In this document: positions 23,556 through 31,643 of the stretch, in pieces | How the letters are laid out: each line of letters opens with the position of its first letter | How positions within the stretch are numbered: position 1 is the first letter of the stretch | From: Planotetraspora mira | GTDB lineage: Bacteria; Actinomycetota; Actinomycetes; Streptosporangiales; Streptosporangiaceae | DNA length: 64,000 nucleotides | Direction of reading: 5' to 3' | NCBI RefSeq assembly: GCF_016863275.1 | Contig: NZ_BOOO01000036.1 | Coordinates: 158,975 to 222,974, forward strand | The notes under the pieces: generated by a model | Database searches by the model: none | What the model saw: the letters and a program-made list of their open reading frames with translations, nothing else | What the model was told of the DNA's origin: nothing | Made by a program: the position numbers and the translations under genes

Positions 23556-24341
23556 ATGACAGATGATCGGAGGCATGCGTCTTCCTCGGCTGCTCCCGCA
23601 GTCCGCGTCCGTCGGGGCCTTCCGGGAGTCACTCCGAGGATGTTGACCTCACCGTTCTCCTCCCATGGCGATCGGCGGGTCGCCGACAGGGTGTTCGGCT
23701 CCGCGCTGACCGCGCCGAGACGGGCCCGGGCGTTCGTGCGCTGTCAACTCGGCAGGTGGGAGCTGGCCAACCTCGCGGACACCGCAGAACTGCTGGTGTC
23801 CGAGCTGGTGACCAACGCCGTGCACGCCACCAACCTGGTGCGCAACGCCCCGATCGCGTCGTCGATGTTCCCCGTGGCGTTGCGGATGGTCGCGCTCCGG
23901 TTGCGCGTCTCCTCAGGCCCGCGCAGCCTGTTCATCGAGGTGTGGGACGGCAGCGAGCGGGCGCCCGTGGTGGCCGAGAACGACACGTCCGCCGAGGGCG
24001 GCCGGGGGCTCGCCCTCGTCGGCACGTTGTCGACGAATTGGGGCCACTACACCGCGCGTGACCGAGGGAAGATCGTCTGGTGTGAGGTCCCTCTCCCGCC
24101 GCCCGCTCTGGCCCGGTCCGTCGCCAGGCCGGCCCGCGTCGCGGCCGCCATCGGCCGCAGGAAGGGTTCGGCCGCCGGCGCCGACGACGCGCACAGGGGC
24201 CTGCCCCGGCGGGTCCGGCAACATCCACAGGCCGAGCGGGCCGCGGGGCCGGATGAGATGACGCTGCTACGCGTCCTCGACGGTCTGCGCAACCTCGATG
24301 TCGCCGCCCCCAGCGGTGATGTGCTGGACGGTCCCGGCTGA
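23556..24341 (+). CDS. RsbW-like ATP-binding protein
   Basis: The 261-residue protein has an HATPase_c domain (about 55-175): N-box ELLVSELVTNAVHAT, G1-type motif FIEVWDGSERAP and G2-type EGGRGLALVGTLSTNWG. This arrangement is typical of the many actinomycete anti-sigma or regulatory GHKL kinases. A basic, Ala-rich C-terminal tail of about 80 residues follows and looks unstructured. No sigma factor or anti-anti-sigma gene is adjacent. Confidence 0.8.
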   Translation: MTDDRRHASSSAAPAVRVRRGLPGVTPRMLTSPFSSHGDRRVADRVFGSALTAPRRARAFVRCQLGRWELANLADTAELLVSELVTNAVHATNLVRNAPIASSMFPVALRMVALRLRVSSGPRSLFIEVWDGSERAPVVAENDTSAEGGRGLALVGTLSTNWGHYTARDRGKIVWCEVPLPPPALARSVARPARVAAAIGRRKGSAAGADDAHRGLPRRVRQHPQAERAAGPDEMTLLRVLDGLRNLDVAAPSGDVLDGPG

Positions 24342-24358
24342 CATGGCACTCATGGCAC

Positions 24359-24808
24359 TCATGGCACGACGGTGACGGGCCACCGGCCGACGCGGACGAG
24401 GCGGATCGCCACCGAGCCCATGATGCGGTGGCCCGCCTGAACCGAGGCGCCGACGACGACGGCGTCGGCTCTGACCTCGTCGGCGACGCGGATCAGCATG
24501 GACGCGGCGTCGCCCTGCTCGACGCGGAAGGTGTAGGGAACCGGGGGGTGGATGGTCTCCGAGACCTTGCTCACCCGCTCGATCAGGTCGGTCGCCACCT
24601 CCTGGCCGGCCATGATGGCGGAGGCGGTGGCATCGGGCAGGAACGTGGTGATCGTGTTGGAGGAGGCGGCGAACACGAAGACCAGCCGGGAGCCCTGTCT
24701 GCGGGCGAGCCCCCAGGCGTAGGCCGTCGCGCGCAACGAGGTGTCAGAGCCGTCGATTCCCACGACGATCACCTGAGGGCCGTCGGTGCCTATCTCGAAC
24801 CCGCTCAT
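24359..24808 (-). CDS. Universal stress protein (UspA family)
   Basis: The 149-residue single-domain Usp begins with IVVGIDGSDTS and ends with the ATP-binding loop VVVGASVQAGHRIMGSVA followed by the final strand WPVTVVP. Such proteins bind ATP and accumulate in dormancy or hypoxia. Convergent with the ATPase gene; 17 bases separate their ends. Confidence 0.88.
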   Translation of the reverse strand: MSGFEIGTDGPQVIVVGIDGSDTSLRATAYAWGLARRQGSRLVFVFAASSNTITTFLPDATASAIMAGQEVATDLIERVSKVSETIHPPVPYTFRVEQGDAASMLIRVADEVRADAVVVGASVQAGHRIMGSVAIRLVRVGRWPVTVVP

Positions 24809-24950
24809 ATCGTGAGCTTATGGCCCGGCGGAGGCGCTGATCCACGGCAGGGGCGGTGAGCGGCGCGGACCATGCGCCCGGCGTCCGGGCATGGCGGAGG
24901 CCGAAAACCTGTTGCGGAAATGTCGGTGCCGTTGGTTAGGGTCTCGACAC

Positions 24951-25886
24951 GTGGCTGACCAATCTCTGATCTCTGCGCGCGGCCTGGTCAAGCGCTTCGG
25001 GGACTTCACCGCCGTCGACGGGATCGACCTGGAAGTGGCTCCGGGCGAGGCATTTGGCTTCCTTGGGCCCAACGGCGCCGGCAAGTCCTCGACGATGCGC
25101 ATGATCGGCTGTGTTTCCACGCCGACCGCCGGTGAGCTGCGCATCCTGGGGATGGATCCGGTTCGCGACGGCACCCGGATCCGGGCCAGGCTCGGGGTCT
25201 GCCCGCAGTTGGACAACCTCGATCCCGACCTGTCCGTCCGGGAGAACCTGACGACCTATGCGCGCTATTTCGGGGTGACCAGGGCCGAGGCGCGCAGGCG
25301 GGCCGATGAGCTTCTGGAGTTCGTCCAGCTGTCCGATCGTGCCAACGGCAAGGTGGAGCCGCTGTCCGGCGGCATGAAGCGGCGCCTGACGATCGCCAGG
25401 GCGATGGTCAACGAGCCCGACCTGGTGCTGCTCGACGAGCCCACGACCGGCCTCGACCCGCAGGCACGCCATCTGGTGTGGGAGCGCCTCTTCCGGCTCA
25501 AGCAGCGCGGCACCACCCTGGTGCTGACCACGCACTACATGGACGAGGCGGAGCAGTTATGCGACCGGCTCGTCGTCATGGACGGCGGGAAGATCGTCGC
25601 TGAGGGCTCCCCGCGCGCGCTCATCGAGAACTATTCGACGGCCGAGGTCGTCGAGTTGCGCTTCTCCGACGGGCTCGACTCCAACGCCCAGTACGCCGCC
25701 AAGCTCGACGGGATCGGCGATCGGGTCGACCCGCTGCCCGACCGGGTGCTCCTCTACGCCGACGACGGCGACGCCGCCGTGGCCGAGGTGCACCGCCGCG
25801 GCCTGACACCGGCGAGCGTGCTCGTGCGCCGCTCCACCCTGGAAGACGTGTTCCTGCACCTGACCGGCCGGACGCTGGTGGACTGA
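24951..25886 (+). CDS. ABC transporter ATP-binding protein (DrrA-like)
   Basis: The 311-residue protein has Walker A GPNGAGKS, the signature LSGGMKRR, Walker B LVLLDEPT and the H-loop TTHYMDEAEQ, plus the C-terminal extension seen in daunorubicin-resistance-type exporters. GTG at 24951 is taken as start; a longer reading to 24891 lacks family similarity. A -10-like TTAGGGT lies just before the start. It energises the two downstream permeases; the substrate is unknown. Confidence 0.92.
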   Translation: MADQSLISARGLVKRFGDFTAVDGIDLEVAPGEAFGFLGPNGAGKSSTMRMIGCVSTPTAGELRILGMDPVRDGTRIRARLGVCPQLDNLDPDLSVRENLTTYARYFGVTRAEARRRADELLEFVQLSDRANGKVEPLSGGMKRRLTIARAMVNEPDLVLLDEPTTGLDPQARHLVWERLFRLKQRGTTLVLTTHYMDEAEQLCDRLVVMDGGKIVAEGSPRALIENYSTAEVVELRFSDGLDSNAQYAAKLDGIGDRVDPLPDRVLLYADDGDAAVAEVHRRGLTPASVLVRRSTLEDVFLHLTGRTLVD

Positions 25887-25888
25887 CG

Positions 25889-26698
25889 ATGACCACGGAA
25901 ACGATCACGGTGACGGGCGCCGGCGACCCGCGCCCGTTGCGGTTGCGTCCCGTCGTCGCCGTCGTGGAGCGGTATCTGACGCTCTACCGGCGGCTCTGGC
26001 AGGCATCGGTCTTCTCGTCGTTCATCCTGCCGATCCTGTTCCTCATCAGCATCGGCATCGGGGTCGGCGGATATGTCGGGTCCATCGAGGGCGTCGACTA
26101 CCTGTCGTGGATCGTCCCCGGAGTGCTCGTCTCGACGGCGTTCCAGATCTGCGTCGGCGAGTCGACCTATCCGGTTCTGGGCGATTTCAAATGGGTGCGG
26201 GCCTACCACGCCATGCGCGCCGCGCCGGTCCAGCCGAAGGACATCGTCCACGGGCACCTGCTCTACATGATCTTCCGGGTGCAGCTCTCCATCGTGGCGT
26301 TCCTGCTGGTGGTCGTCTTCTTCGGCGGCCTGCACTCACCCTGGGCGCTCGCCACCCTGCCCATCTGCGCGCTGCTGACGGCCGCGGTCGTCACTCCGGT
26401 CACCGCGTTCGCCGCCACGATCGAGAGTGACAGCTACTTCGCGTTGCTCTTCCGGTTCGTCGTGATCCCCGCGACGTTGTTCTCCGGCGTGTTCTTCCCC
26501 GTCGAGCAGCTTCCCGTCGCGATCCGGCCTGTGGCGTACGCGTCGCCGGTGTGGCATGCGGTGGAGCTGAGCCGGGCCGCCACGCTCGGCCGCGCGCCGA
26601 GCTGGCCGATAGTCGTGCACATCGGATATCTGCTGCTGTGGGCCGTGATCGGGCTGCTGGCGGCGAGACGAGCGTTCGCCCGGAGGCTGGAAGACTGA
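25889..26698 (+). CDS. ABC-2 type permease (first)
   Basis: The 269-residue membrane protein has six hydrophobic segments in the ABC-2/DrrB pattern (FSSFILPILFLISIGIGVGG, SWIVPGVLVSTAFQICVGE, and a C-terminal helix at about 245-262). It starts 2 bases after the ATPase stop. With 26698-27504 it probably forms a heterodimeric channel. Confidence 0.88.
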   Translation: MTTETITVTGAGDPRPLRLRPVVAVVERYLTLYRRLWQASVFSSFILPILFLISIGIGVGGYVGSIEGVDYLSWIVPGVLVSTAFQICVGESTYPVLGDFKWVRAYHAMRAAPVQPKDIVHGHLLYMIFRVQLSIVAFLLVVVFFGGLHSPWALATLPICALLTAAVVTPVTAFAATIESDSYFALLFRFVVIPATLFSGVFFPVEQLPVAIRPVAYASPVWHAVELSRAATLGRAPSWPIVVHIGYLLLWAVIGLLAARRAFARRLED

Positions 26699-27504
26699 TG
26701 ATGACCACCCTTGTGGCCGCCCGGATCTCGGTCTCACCCGGCCGGGTGGGCGCCGTGATCAACCGGAACGTGGGTGCGCTCCGGTCGGGCCCCTCCTACT
26801 GGGTCGTGCTCATATCCGGCTTCTTCGAGCCGCTGCTCTACCTGTTGTCCATCGGTGTGGGGGTGGGCGCCCTCGTCGGGGATCTGACCCTCGACGGGCA
26901 GACCATGTCCTACGCGGCGTTCGTCGCCCCGGCGATGCTCGCCGTGTCGGCCATGTCCGGCGCGCTGGCGGAGACCACGTTCAACTTCTTCTTCAAGCTC
27001 AAATACATGAAGACGTTCGAAGCGGTCCTCGCCACCCCGGTGCGGCCCTTCGAGATCGCGGTGGGTGAGCTCGTCTGGGCGGTGATCCGCGGTTCGCTGT
27101 ACACCGCGATCTTCCTCGGGTTCATGGTCGCGATGGGGTTGACGACGGTGGCCGGGGCTCTGGCCGCGTTCCCGGCGACCGTGCTGATCGGCCTGGCCTT
27201 CGGCGCCGTCGGCATGTGGGTCAGCACGCTGATGCGCGGATGGCAGGACTTCGACCTGATGGGCACGGGCCAGTTCGCGCTGTTCCTGTTCTCCGGCACC
27301 TTCTCGCCTGTGCAGAACTACCCCGTCGGGGTGGAGATCCTGATCCAGCTCACTCCGCTCTACCACGCGGTCGAGTTGGTGCGGGCGCTGTGCACGGGAA
27401 TCGTCGGGCCTGGCATCCTGGTGAACATCGCCTACCTGGCCATCATGGGTGTGGGCGGGTTGTGGCTCGCCTCGCGCCGCGTGGAGAAGATGTTGTGCCT
27501 CTAG
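26698..27504 (+). CDS. ABC-2 type permease (second)
   Basis: The 268-residue membrane protein is homologous in layout to its neighbour (FFEPLLYLLSIGVGVGALVG; AFVAPAMLAVSAMSGALAE; FSGTFSPVQNYPVGVE). The start ATGATG overlaps the previous stop at 26698. It ends the three-gene exporter operon. A short palindrome (CCGGAC-N3-GTCCGG, 27524-27538) follows, perhaps a weak terminator. Confidence 0.88.
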   Translation: MMTTLVAARISVSPGRVGAVINRNVGALRSGPSYWVVLISGFFEPLLYLLSIGVGVGALVGDLTLDGQTMSYAAFVAPAMLAVSAMSGALAETTFNFFFKLKYMKTFEAVLATPVRPFEIAVGELVWAVIRGSLYTAIFLGFMVAMGLTTVAGALAAFPATVLIGLAFGAVGMWVSTLMRGWQDFDLMGTGQFALFLFSGTFSPVQNYPVGVEILIQLTPLYHAVELVRALCTGIVGPGILVNIAYLAIMGVGGLWLASRRVEKMLCL

Positions 27505-27600
27505 TGTGTCCCGCCTGCCGTGTCCGGACGCCGTCCGGCGCCGAGTCCCGGATGTCGTGACCGGGTGCCGGTGACGGACGCGCGTGACAGCGGCGTCGTG

Positions 27601-28323
27601 ATGGACCCCGATCCCGGCGCCTACCGGGAGCGGGCCTCGCGCGTCCCCGGCGCGGTCCTGTGGCGACGGGTGATGCCGGCCTCGGAGTCCGCGCAGCGGG
27701 TGCTGCCGGACGGCTGCATGGACCTCATCTGGACGGACGGCGAGTTGATGGTCGCCGGGCCCGACACCGAGGCGCACCTGGCCGCGGATCCGGCGGGCAC
27801 GCGCTACGTCGGGCTTCGGTTCGCGCCGGGCACCGGCCCCGCCGTCCTCGGAGTGCCCGCGCATGAGCTGCGTGACCGCCGGGTTCCGCTCGATGATCTG
27901 TGGCTGGCCGTACGAGTCCGGCGGCTGGCCGATCACCTGCACGCGGTGCTGGAGTCAGGAACGATGACGGATCTCGGCGCGGCGATGGAGCAGGTCGCGG
28001 GAGGTCGCTACCGGCAGGCCGGTCCGCCGGACCCCGCGGTGGCGGAGGTGGTCGCGCTGGTGCGTGCCGGACTGCCCGCCGCGGGCGTGGCCGACGCGAC
28101 GGGGATCAGTGAGCGGCAGTTGCACCGGCGGTGCCTGGCGGTCTTCGGATACGGTCCCAAGACCCTGGGGCGGATCCTCCGCATGAACCGCGCGGTCGAC
28201 CTGGCACGCACCGGCACGTCGTTCGCGACCGTGGCCGCCGTGGCCGGCTATGCCGACCAGGCCCACCTCGCGCGTGAGGTGAGGGCGCTGACCGGGGTGA
28301 CTCTCGGCACGCTCATCCGCTGA
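27601..28323 (+). CDS. AraC family regulator with DUF6597-like N-domain
   Basis: The 240-residue protein has an N-terminal sensor part with the pattern VLPDGCMDLIWTDGELMVAG (DUF6597-like) and a C-terminal AraC double HTH (about 150-240: GISERQLHRRCLAVFGYGPK, FATVAAVAGYADQAHLAREV). ATG 27601 is favoured; upstream in-frame starts reach back to 27520. It follows the ABC operon by about 100 bases and may regulate it. It overlaps the end of the VOC gene by 11 bases. Confidence 0.85.
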   Translation: MDPDPGAYRERASRVPGAVLWRRVMPASESAQRVLPDGCMDLIWTDGELMVAGPDTEAHLAADPAGTRYVGLRFAPGTGPAVLGVPAHELRDRRVPLDDLWLAVRVRRLADHLHAVLESGTMTDLGAAMEQVAGGRYRQAGPPDPAVAEVVALVRAGLPAAGVADATGISERQLHRRCLAVFGYGPKTLGRILRMNRAVDLARTGTSFATVAAVAGYADQAHLAREVRALTGVTLGTLIR

Positions 28324-28714
28324 CGGGAAGCGGCGCGAACAGTTCGACGTTGTTGCCGTCCGGATCGAACACGGTCGCGTAGCGCTGGCCCCAGAACGCG
28401 TCCCACGGAGGGTTGTGCCCCTCGTACCCGGCTTCGACGAGCCCCGCGTAGGCGCGGTCCACGTCCGAGGGGTCGTCGCACAGGAAGGCCAGGCTGATCT
28501 TGGAGCCGGTGCTCGGCGGTGTCCAGGCCGGGTCGAAGGAACGGATGGTCTCGACGTCGTCCCACGCGAGCCGTATGCCGCCGGGCAGAACCACCTCGAC
28601 GTGCGGTTCCGCGTCGGCCGTCGCCGGGATGTCGAGCCCGAGGCGGCGGTAGAAGGCGAGTGATTTGCCCATGTCGGCCACCACGAGGCCGATCAGATTG
28701 AAGGAAGGTGCCAT
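28313..28714 (-). CDS. VOC/glyoxalase-fold protein
   Basis: The 133-residue protein has two beta-alpha-beta-beta-beta modules (LIGLVVADMGKSLAFYRRLG and the ending VFDPDGNNVELFAPL). It belongs to the vicinal-oxygen-chelate superfamily, which includes glyoxalase I, dioxygenases and resistance proteins. The C-terminal Glu ligand is present (NNVELF). ATG 28714 is chosen. Convergent with the AraC gene; substrate unknown. Confidence 0.85.
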   Translation of the reverse strand: MAPSFNLIGLVVADMGKSLAFYRRLGLDIPATADAEPHVEVVLPGGIRLAWDDVETIRSFDPAWTPPSTGSKISLAFLCDDPSDVDRAYAGLVEAGYEGHNPPWDAFWGQRYATVFDPDGNNVELFAPLPVSG

Positions 28715-28777
28715 GCCGGTCACGCTACGGGACCCGCATGGCACCGTCTTGAACGAATCAGACACCCGGTGCCCTGG

Positions 28778-29695
28778 TCAGCTCCAGGTCATCGTGATCT
28801 GACGTTCGTAGTTGGCATACCCGGCCCGCTGGAAGGCCTTCGCCATGGGGACGTTGCCGACGTCCGTGGCGGCCCGGATACGCGGAACGTCCTGTCCGGC
28901 GAGCACACGAGTGCCCTCGGCGAGGATGCCGTCGATGTAGCCGTTGCCGCGGTGGGCGGGCAGAACGCCGATGTAGGCGATGATCGGGTTGTAGTCGTTG
29001 CGGGCCGCGATGACGAACCCCACCGGCTCGCCGCCGGGCAGGGTCGCGATGCGCCACCAGTCCCGCGGGCTCGTGTAGCGCGCGAGTTCGTCGTCGTGAT
29101 GTCTGACCGCCGCCTCACGGGCGGAAAAGCGCGTCAGGTCGTCGCGACTGTGCGCGTCGAGAGTCCCGTCCATCGTCAGGGTCATCAGGTCGAGGATCTC
29201 TTCGGTGTCGCGGACCGGCCGGAACTCCAGGCGGCCGTCCGGCTCGGGAACCGGTGTCCCGGGACGCCATTCCAGCCGGAGCCGTTCGACGAACAGACGG
29301 GCGCCGACCTTTTCCAGCGCCGTCATCCGGTCCTCGACCACCCCCCTGGACATCTCGTCTTCGTGCCAGTCGGGCGGGATGAACCGCACGTACACGGGCG
29401 GCGTCGTACCCGGCCGGAGAGTCTCGGACATGGCCGTCCGCAACAGCCGTACGCCGATGTCCACGCGATCGGGTTCCGCGTCGTCGACGTCGAAGACGTC
29501 CAGGAAGGACGGTGTCTCCTCGTCTGGCCGGCCCCACCAGGCGGCCCTGGCCACGAGACGGCCGCCACGCAGGGCGACCCACATCCACGGTGGCCGCCTG
29601 CGGCCGGTGTCGAGGTCGTCCGCCAGTTCCTCGTTGAGGGTGTAAGGCAGCCGGGAGAAGAGGTCGAGTTCTTCGCGTCCGGTGATCGGACGCAT
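28778..29695 (-). CDS. GNAT family N-acetyltransferase
   Basis: The protein of about 305 residues has a C-terminal GNAT domain with the acetyl-CoA loop VLPAHRGNGYIDGIL and the following NVPMAKAFQRAGY, and an N-terminal half that resembles a second, degenerate GNAT domain (WVALRGGRLVARAAWW; FLDVFDV). ATG 29695 is chosen; a TTG at 29716 is possible and no strong Shine-Dalgarno site decides. Substrate unknown. Confidence 0.82.
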   Translation of the reverse strand: MRPITGREELDLFSRLPYTLNEELADDLDTGRRRPPWMWVALRGGRLVARAAWWGRPDEETPSFLDVFDVDDAEPDRVDIGVRLLRTAMSETLRPGTTPPVYVRFIPPDWHEDEMSRGVVEDRMTALEKVGARLFVERLRLEWRPGTPVPEPDGRLEFRPVRDTEEILDLMTLTMDGTLDAHSRDDLTRFSAREAAVRHHDDELARYTSPRDWWRIATLPGGEPVGFVIAARNDYNPIIAYIGVLPAHRGNGYIDGILAEGTRVLAGQDVPRIRAATDVGNVPMAKAFQRAGYANYERQITMTWS

Positions 29696-29916
29696 GATCA
29701 GGTCGTTCGGGTACAAGTTAAGGCACGCTCCAGTGAGGGCGCCTGTGTTCCGAGGTCAAACGCGGTGCGCGCCCCGGGACGACACAAGCGCAGTGATCAT
29801 GGGGATCATGGGCTTATCCCTCCTCTCATCGATCATCGGCCCCGCGGTTCCGCTGGGGCATCCGTCGGTAATGACTATCGAATCGCTGGATCCACCGCAA
29901 ATGTATTTCCTGCCCA

Positions 29917-30125
29917 TTGCATGATCACCGAAGGTGTCCGCCCAGGTCGGGTGGGTCAACACCGAATCCGTGCATGATCACGACTCGCGTTGTGCCAGCT
30001 CAAGGGGGATTCCGCCGAACCTGCGCATGATCACGATCGGGGTTGGGGCAGGTCGGTGGGGGATTTTCCGAACCTGTGCATGATCACGGGTGGTATGCGT
30101 GATCATGGGTGGTGCGCGTGATCAC
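29917..30125. repeat. 53-bp-period motif array D (four cores plus degenerate tail)
   Basis: Cores start at 29917 (one mismatch), 29970, 30023 (one mismatch) and 30076, all 53 bp apart, orientation GTGCATGATCAC. Bases before each core favour CCGAA(T/C)C(C/T), and the middle of the spacers favours CAGGTCGG. The array breaks down after 30087 into GATCA-containing pieces about 20 bases apart (30099, 30118). It fills most of the 29696-30141 gene-free stretch, 27.6 kb from arrays A-C; the rest of that stretch (29696-29916) shows no gene. Confidence 0.85.
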
Positions 30126-30141
30126 GTACCCCCACCCGTGG

Positions 30142-30465
30142 TCATGGGTGGGGGGTGAAGGGGGTGGCGTCGGTGACGGCGGCGACGGGGATCGGGCCGT
30201 AGATGTGCGGGAAGGCCTCGGTCGTCCCCTCGGGGACCTCGAACTTCAGCGGGCAGTTCAGCAGGCTCTCATCGATGGCCAGGAGCAGCAGCGGCTCGGT
30301 GACGTCCAGATAGAAGCGCCGGGCCACCCCCTCGGCCTGGGCCAGGTCGGCGGAGGCGTGGATGAAGCCCTCCTCGTCGAGCGTGCGGCCGAGGGTGGAC
30401 ACCCGATACTCGCCCGTCTTCACGGCGTCTTCCCAGTCGGCCGCCAGTGCAAGATGAAAAATCAT
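30142..30465 (-). CDS. DUF952 family protein
   Basis: The 107-residue protein shows the family signature MIFHLALAADWEDAV near the start, TLDEEGFIHASADLAQ in the middle, and PHIYGPIPVAAV towards the end. DUF952 proteins are small cytoplasmic proteins without confirmed activity, with a fold related to ADP-ribosyltransferase-like families. Complete length. It lies next to array D. Confidence 0.88.
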   Translation of the reverse strand: MIFHLALAADWEDAVKTGEYRVSTLGRTLDEEGFIHASADLAQAEGVARRFYLDVTEPLLLLAIDESLLNCPLKFEVPEGTTEAFPHIYGPIPVAAVTDATPFTPHP

Positions 30466-30482
30466 GACACGGAGCCTATGGG

Positions 30483-31106
30483 TCAGCTGATCGCCTTGAG
30501 CGCGCGGGCCACCACGTCGCGGGCACGCTCGAGCCCCTCGGGCCGCGCCTCCACGATGTCCTCCAGCCACAGACCCGACAGCACGGTGGTGACGAACCGG
30601 ACCTCGGACCGCCCGCAGGCGTATCCGGCCCGTTCGAGCACCGACGCGACGATCTCGTCGCAGCCGTCCGTCCACGCCCGCGCGACGTCCTGAAGAGCCG
30701 GATCCCGGCCCGCCTGCAGGTAGAGCTCCCACAGGCCGAGCTGCCGTGGCCGGTCGACGGCGTAGACGGTGGCGAGCCTGTCCGCGAGGACCTCGGGGGA
30801 CCGCTCGCGCACGTCCTCCAGCGACAGGCGCATGTCGGCCAGTTCCCGCTCGACGAGCAGGGCGAACGCCTGGGCGAGCAACTCGTCACGACCGGCGAAG
30901 TAGTAGGTGGTCGCCGCGAGGGGGATCCCGGCCCGGCGGGCGACGGCACGGTGCGTCGCGGCGGCGAAGCCGCCCTCCCCCAGCAGATCGGCCGCCGCGC
31001 CCAGCAGCGCCTCGCGACGGCGGAGGGCGCGTTCCTGCCTGCGCCGCCGCTGGGTCACGACCTCCGCGCCGGCGTGCCCCTCGCGCTGCTCGTCCACCTC
31101 ATCCAA
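30483..31106 (-). CDS. TetR family regulator of the SMR pump
   Basis: The 207-residue protein has an Arg-rich N-terminus, a TetR HTH (about 25-70: RREALLGAAADLLGEGG, HRAVARRAGIPLAATTYYF) and a helical C-domain. The likely start is TTG at 31106 with GAGGT upstream; GTG at 31097 is an alternative. It lies 50 bases downstream of the SMR gene in the same direction, and a palindrome precedes that operon (31495-31507), which fits autorepression together with the pump. Confidence 0.88.
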   Translation of the reverse strand: MDEVDEQREGHAGAEVVTQRRRRQERALRRREALLGAAADLLGEGGFAAATHRAVARRAGIPLAATTYYFAGRDELLAQAFALLVERELADMRLSLEDVRERSPEVLADRLATVYAVDRPRQLGLWELYLQAGRDPALQDVARAWTDGCDEIVASVLERAGYACGRSEVRFVTTVLSGLWLEDIVEARPEGLERARDVVARALKAIS

Positions 31107-31156
31107 GGAACGACCTCACGAAACAGAGCTGATGCGACGTACCGATCTCGATGAGC

Positions 31157-31480
31157 TCAATGGGCGCCGGCCAGGTTCAGCACCACGACGCCGCAGATGA
31201 TCAAAACGATACCGGCGGCTTTGGTCAGGTTCATCCCTTCGCCGAGGAATAACGTGCCGATCAGGGCGATGGCCGCCGTGCCGATGCCCGCCCACACGGC
31301 GTAGGCCACGCCGACCGGCATCTCCAGCTTGAGGGCACGCGCGAGCAGCACGAGGGACGCCACGTATCCGATGACGACCACGATGGTCCACCCGACGTTG
31401 GTCAGCCCGTTGCTCAACTTGAGAGCGGAGGTGGCCAGGACCTCCGTGAGGATGGCGGCGACGAGCAGGATCCACGCCAT
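31157..31480 (-). CDS. Small multidrug resistance (SMR) family transporter
   Basis: The 107-residue protein has four transmembrane helices and the conserved membrane Glu in helix 1 (AAILTEVLATSALKLS), plus the GVAYAVWAGIG motif of helix 3. It matches EmrE/Gdx-type antiporters, which export cationic compounds or guanidinium in exchange for protons. ATG 31480 has GGAGG 5 bases upstream. First gene of an operon with the TetR gene. Confidence 0.9.
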   Translation of the reverse strand: MAWILLVAAILTEVLATSALKLSNGLTNVGWTIVVVIGYVASLVLLARALKLEMPVGVAYAVWAGIGTAAIALIGTLFLGEGMNLTKAAGIVLIICGVVVLNLAGAH

Positions 31481-31494
31481 GGGAACCTCCACTT

Positions 31495-31507
31495 AAGCGG
31501 TACGCTT
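31495..31507. promoter_or_regulatory. Palindrome AAGCGGTACGCTT upstream of the SMR gene
   Basis: A perfect inverted repeat (5-bp arms, GTA centre) lies 15-27 bases before the SMR start, a typical place for a TetR operator. Confidence 0.55.
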
Positions 31508-31643
31508 GTACCAGTTTAGAGGTCTCCCATGGTCAGGGCCATGGGCATTTCGCCACTCTTTCCAGGCGACGGATCCTGTCCCTCCATGCCCCCGCCGCAC
31601 GGCGCCCACTCCCGTACGGCGCGGCACTTGGCGTCAGGGTCGA

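Noticed and set aside
27524..27538. Terminator after the ABC exporter operon
   Set aside because: CCGGAC-N3-GTCCGG is a short stem with no T-tract; too weak to list as a terminator.
29756..29962. Small gene in the repeat region before array D
   Set aside because: No ribosome site, no family resemblance, and it runs into the repeat array.
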